From DAOTWP01 sp034435675 (GTDB lineage Bacteria; Chloroflexota; Anaerolineae; Aggregatilineales; Phototrophicaceae), in contig DAOTWP010000101.1 in assembly GCA_034435675.1 (NCBI GenBank), forward strand, positions 1 to 59,375: 59,375 nt of DNA. Reading direction: 5' to 3'. The translations under genes were made by a program, and so were the position numbers. A model generated the notes under the pieces. That model searched no databases. It was not told the DNA's origin and was given only the letters and a program-made list of their open reading frames with translations. This document shows, in pieces, positions 58,102 to 59,375 of this stretch. Each line of letters starts with the position of its first letter. Within the stretch, counting starts at the first letter, position 1.

Positions 58102-58561
58102 GAATCGGTGCCCGTGTAAAGCCAGGTACACCCAGCCGATTGAACCAGTAGTACATCCAGCAGCCTGCACAGAAGTTCAGCCAGAAATTGAGATTCGCCA
58201 GCGCAATGACGATCCACACCAGCGCCCATGCCAGCGCCGACAAGCCTGGAACCGCCGCGAGCAGCAGCGCAGCAGTGCTGTTAAACAGCGTGCCGACCAG
58301 CAGCGCAAAACGGTGGGGTTCGGGATTATCTGCAATCACGTTCGGCTTGAAAATGCCAATGGGTTTGACGATGTACTGATACACCAGCCGATAGGGCGCA
58401 AACGGCACTGCCAGCGCACCGAGCAGCTGCGCCAGCGCTACTAACACCACCAGTCCCCACCCATTTATAATAAACGCCAGCAGCAGCAGCACTATCGTGA
58501 GTGCCTGCCCTGTCTTTAGCCCGGTATGATCCACGCTTCGCGCAGTTGTGCCCTGTGCCAT
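58094..58561 (-). CDS. DUF4395 membrane protein
   Basis: 155 residues with about four membrane segments and the family's landmarks: 'VDHTGLKTGQALTIVLLLLAF' at the start, 'PFAPYRLVYQYIVKPIGIFKPNVIADNPEPHRFA' and 'NLNFWLNFCAGCWMYYW' near the end. The conserved CAGC pair in the last membrane segment could carry a disulfide or bind metal. The family commonly sits beside thioredoxins and rhodaneses. Here it lies between the carrier and the thioredoxin. Its role, perhaps thiol or sulfur transfer across the membrane, is inference. Confidence 0.9.
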   Translation of the reverse strand: MAQGTTARSVDHTGLKTGQALTIVLLLLAFIINGWGLVVLVALAQLLGALAVPFAPYRLVYQYIVKPIGIFKPNVIADNPEPHRFALLVGTLFNSTAALLLAAVPGLSALAWALVWIVIALANLNFWLNFCAGCWMYYWFNRLGVPGFTRAPIHG

Positions 58562-58600
58562 AGTAGCCCCTCCAATGCTGTTATGGGTTGACGAATGTAT

Positions 58601-58873
58601 CTACAGCCCGCCCGCGATGCTGGGAATAATCCGCAAATCTGCATCGGGATCAATTTCGGTATTCAGTCCATCCAGAAAACGCACATCTTCGTCCCCCAGG
58701 AAGACATTCACAAAACTGCGCAGGTCAGCGCCATTGTAAAGATGCTGGCGCAAATCCGGATACTGATTCACCAGATGTTCCAGCGCTGCCCCCACACTGC
58801 CGCCCTCTACGGCGACCACTGCCTCGCCGCCGGTATAGGTACGCAGGGGAGTAGGAATTTTGATGCGAGCCAT
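58601..58873 (-). CDS. MoaD/ThiS/CysO-like sulfur carrier ending in Gly-Gly-Leu
   Basis: 90 residues from the ATG at 58873 (GGAG nine bases upstream). A beta-grasp protein: 'IKIPTPLRTYTGGEAVVAVEGGSVGAALEHLVNQYPDLRQHLYNGADLRSFVNVFLGDEDVRFLDGLNTEI', closing with 'LRIIPSIAGGL'. Carriers of this family normally end in free Gly-Gly, where a thiocarboxylate forms. Here the stop follows an extra Leu, read from the DNA as GGC-GGG-CTG-TAG. A processing protease should be needed, and a JAMM protease is encoded next door. Third gene of the operon from the 3' end in function, with moeZ as the likely activating enzyme. Target pathway (cysteine, molybdopterin or thiolation) not certain. Confidence 0.92.
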   Translation of the reverse strand: MARIKIPTPLRTYTGGEAVVAVEGGSVGAALEHLVNQYPDLRQHLYNGADLRSFVNVFLGDEDVRFLDGLNTEIDPDADLRIIPSIAGGL

Positions 58874-58951
58874 CTTGTTTGCTCCTGTATGCATTGACTT
58901 GAGCGAAATCCACCAGCGACGCACGAGGGTATTGAACCCATCAAGTGTCGT

Positions 58952-59374
58952 TCAATCCAAAATTTGTAAGCTACCTGGGTAGAATTGAGACCGATCTTCG
59001 TGCAGCGTCCAAACTCGCATATCCTCTGCGTGGCCCTGCACTACCGCGGTGATGACGTAAATGAAATTCGGCAGCGCATGCACACGATCATACTCCGACG
59101 GAATCGCCGGGGAGTTGGGATGGCTGTGGTAGTAACCCACCAGCTTCAGGCTGCGCGCGTCTGCCTCGTCTTCCATCTGCGCCCAGTTCCGGGGCGTCAT
59201 GGCATAGCGGTGATACTGCTCCTCACTGTCAAATACGTTCTCAACCTGGATCACATCGACAATCGTGACAGCCTCTGCGCTTGGTGTCCCCAACAGAAAA
59301 CCGCCGCCTTCATTCGGAAAGGCGTTTTCCATCTGCGCAAAGATCCGCTGCTGAAGCGCGGTACTCAATATCAC
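58952..59374 (-). CDS. JAMM/MPN+ (M67) metalloprotease, Mec-like
   Basis: At least 140 residues. The first codon shown is GTG at the window edge, so the true start may lie just outside. The full JAMM motif is present: Glu22 ('PNEGGGFLL'), then His83-x-His85, Ser93 and Asp96 in 'GYYHSHPNSPAIPSEYD'. Bacterial members cleave peptides or amino acids from the C terminus of ubiquitin-like sulfur carriers: Mec+ from CysO-cysteine, and QbsD trims QbsE. The neighbour at 58601-58873 ends Gly-Gly-Leu, an obvious candidate substrate. First visible gene of a five-gene minus-strand operon. Confidence 0.93.
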   Translation of the reverse strand: MILSTALQQRIFAQMENAFPNEGGGFLLGTPSAEAVTIVDVIQVENVFDSEEQYHRYAMTPRNWAQMEDEADARSLKLVGYYHSHPNSPAIPSEYDRVHALPNFIYVITAVVQGHAEDMRVWTLHEDRSQFYPGSLQILD

Positions 59375-59375
59375 C

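Noticed and set aside
1..59375. CRISPR array, tRNA, rRNA or insertion sequence
   Set aside because: I looked for regular short repeats, cloverleaf-like arms with the TTCGA loop, and transposase motifs, and saw none. A tRNA or Rfam scan would be the proper test.

Overview
This window reads as a chromosomal segment of a free-living bacterium, most likely from the Chloroflexota (Anaerolineae-like). That placement is an inference from gene content. The clues are a TIGR03960 radical-SAM protein with a DUF2344-type tail elsewhere in the window, a large GAF/PAS sensor fused to an OmpR-type DNA-binding domain, secreted beta-propellers, a huge Thr/Pro/Glu-linked secreted subtilase, and a JAMM/MoaD/DUF4395/thioredoxin/MoeZ operon. 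I saw no rRNA, tRNA, CRISPR array, transposase or phage gene. The sequence is gene-dense and fairly GC-rich, with short spacers.

Layout. 1-251: end of a DUF2344-like gene. 482-12862: one 4126-residue secreted protein (two lectin-like domains, a compact S8 protease, a beta-helix, then about 15 Cys-paired beta domains). 13023-16138: psuG on the plus strand, then a minus-strand roadblock-like gene and a coupled beta-propeller/DinB pair. 16272-18209: B12-type radical SAM protein. 18377-22130: operon of a MurA paralogue lacking key catalytic residues, an alpha/beta hydrolase and a membrane-anchored Mur ligase. 22171-25265: secreted NHL propeller, plant-type GDP-mannose 3,5-epimerase, FHA protein. 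25463-28714: sensor/regulator fusion whose kinase core looks dead.

28933-41813 is a surface-glycan and sulfate-activation region. It holds glucose-1-phosphate cytidylyltransferase, an SDR epimerase and three SAM methyltransferases, followed by a tight operon of ATP sulfurylase, an alkaline-phosphatase-fold phosphodiesterase, two large GT-C-like membrane proteins and APS kinase. The set could make modified NDP-sugars and PAPS, and points to a sulfated or methyl-branched extracellular glycan. No sulfate reductase or sulfotransferase is visible.

41880-56145 is mostly metabolic: a Ca2+-type P-type ATPase with a long structured leader, an alpha/beta hydrolase fused to an acyl-CoA/AMP ligase, an S9 peptidase, a metallo-beta-lactamase-fold hydrolase, a class I aminotransferase, RNase HI, a GDSL hydrolase, an acyl-CoA dehydrogenase and a GNAT acetyltransferase.

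56445-59374 (minus strand) is a compact sulfur-carrier operon: JAMM protease, MoaD/ThiS-type ubiquitin-like protein ending Gly-Gly-Leu, DUF4395 membrane protein, membrane-tethered thioredoxin, and MoeZ (E1-like adenylyltransferase plus rhodanese). The extra Leu after Gly-Gly implies that the JAMM protease must trim the carrier before MoeZ can activate it. I consider this the most interesting system in the window, followed by the degenerate MurA operon and the giant protease.
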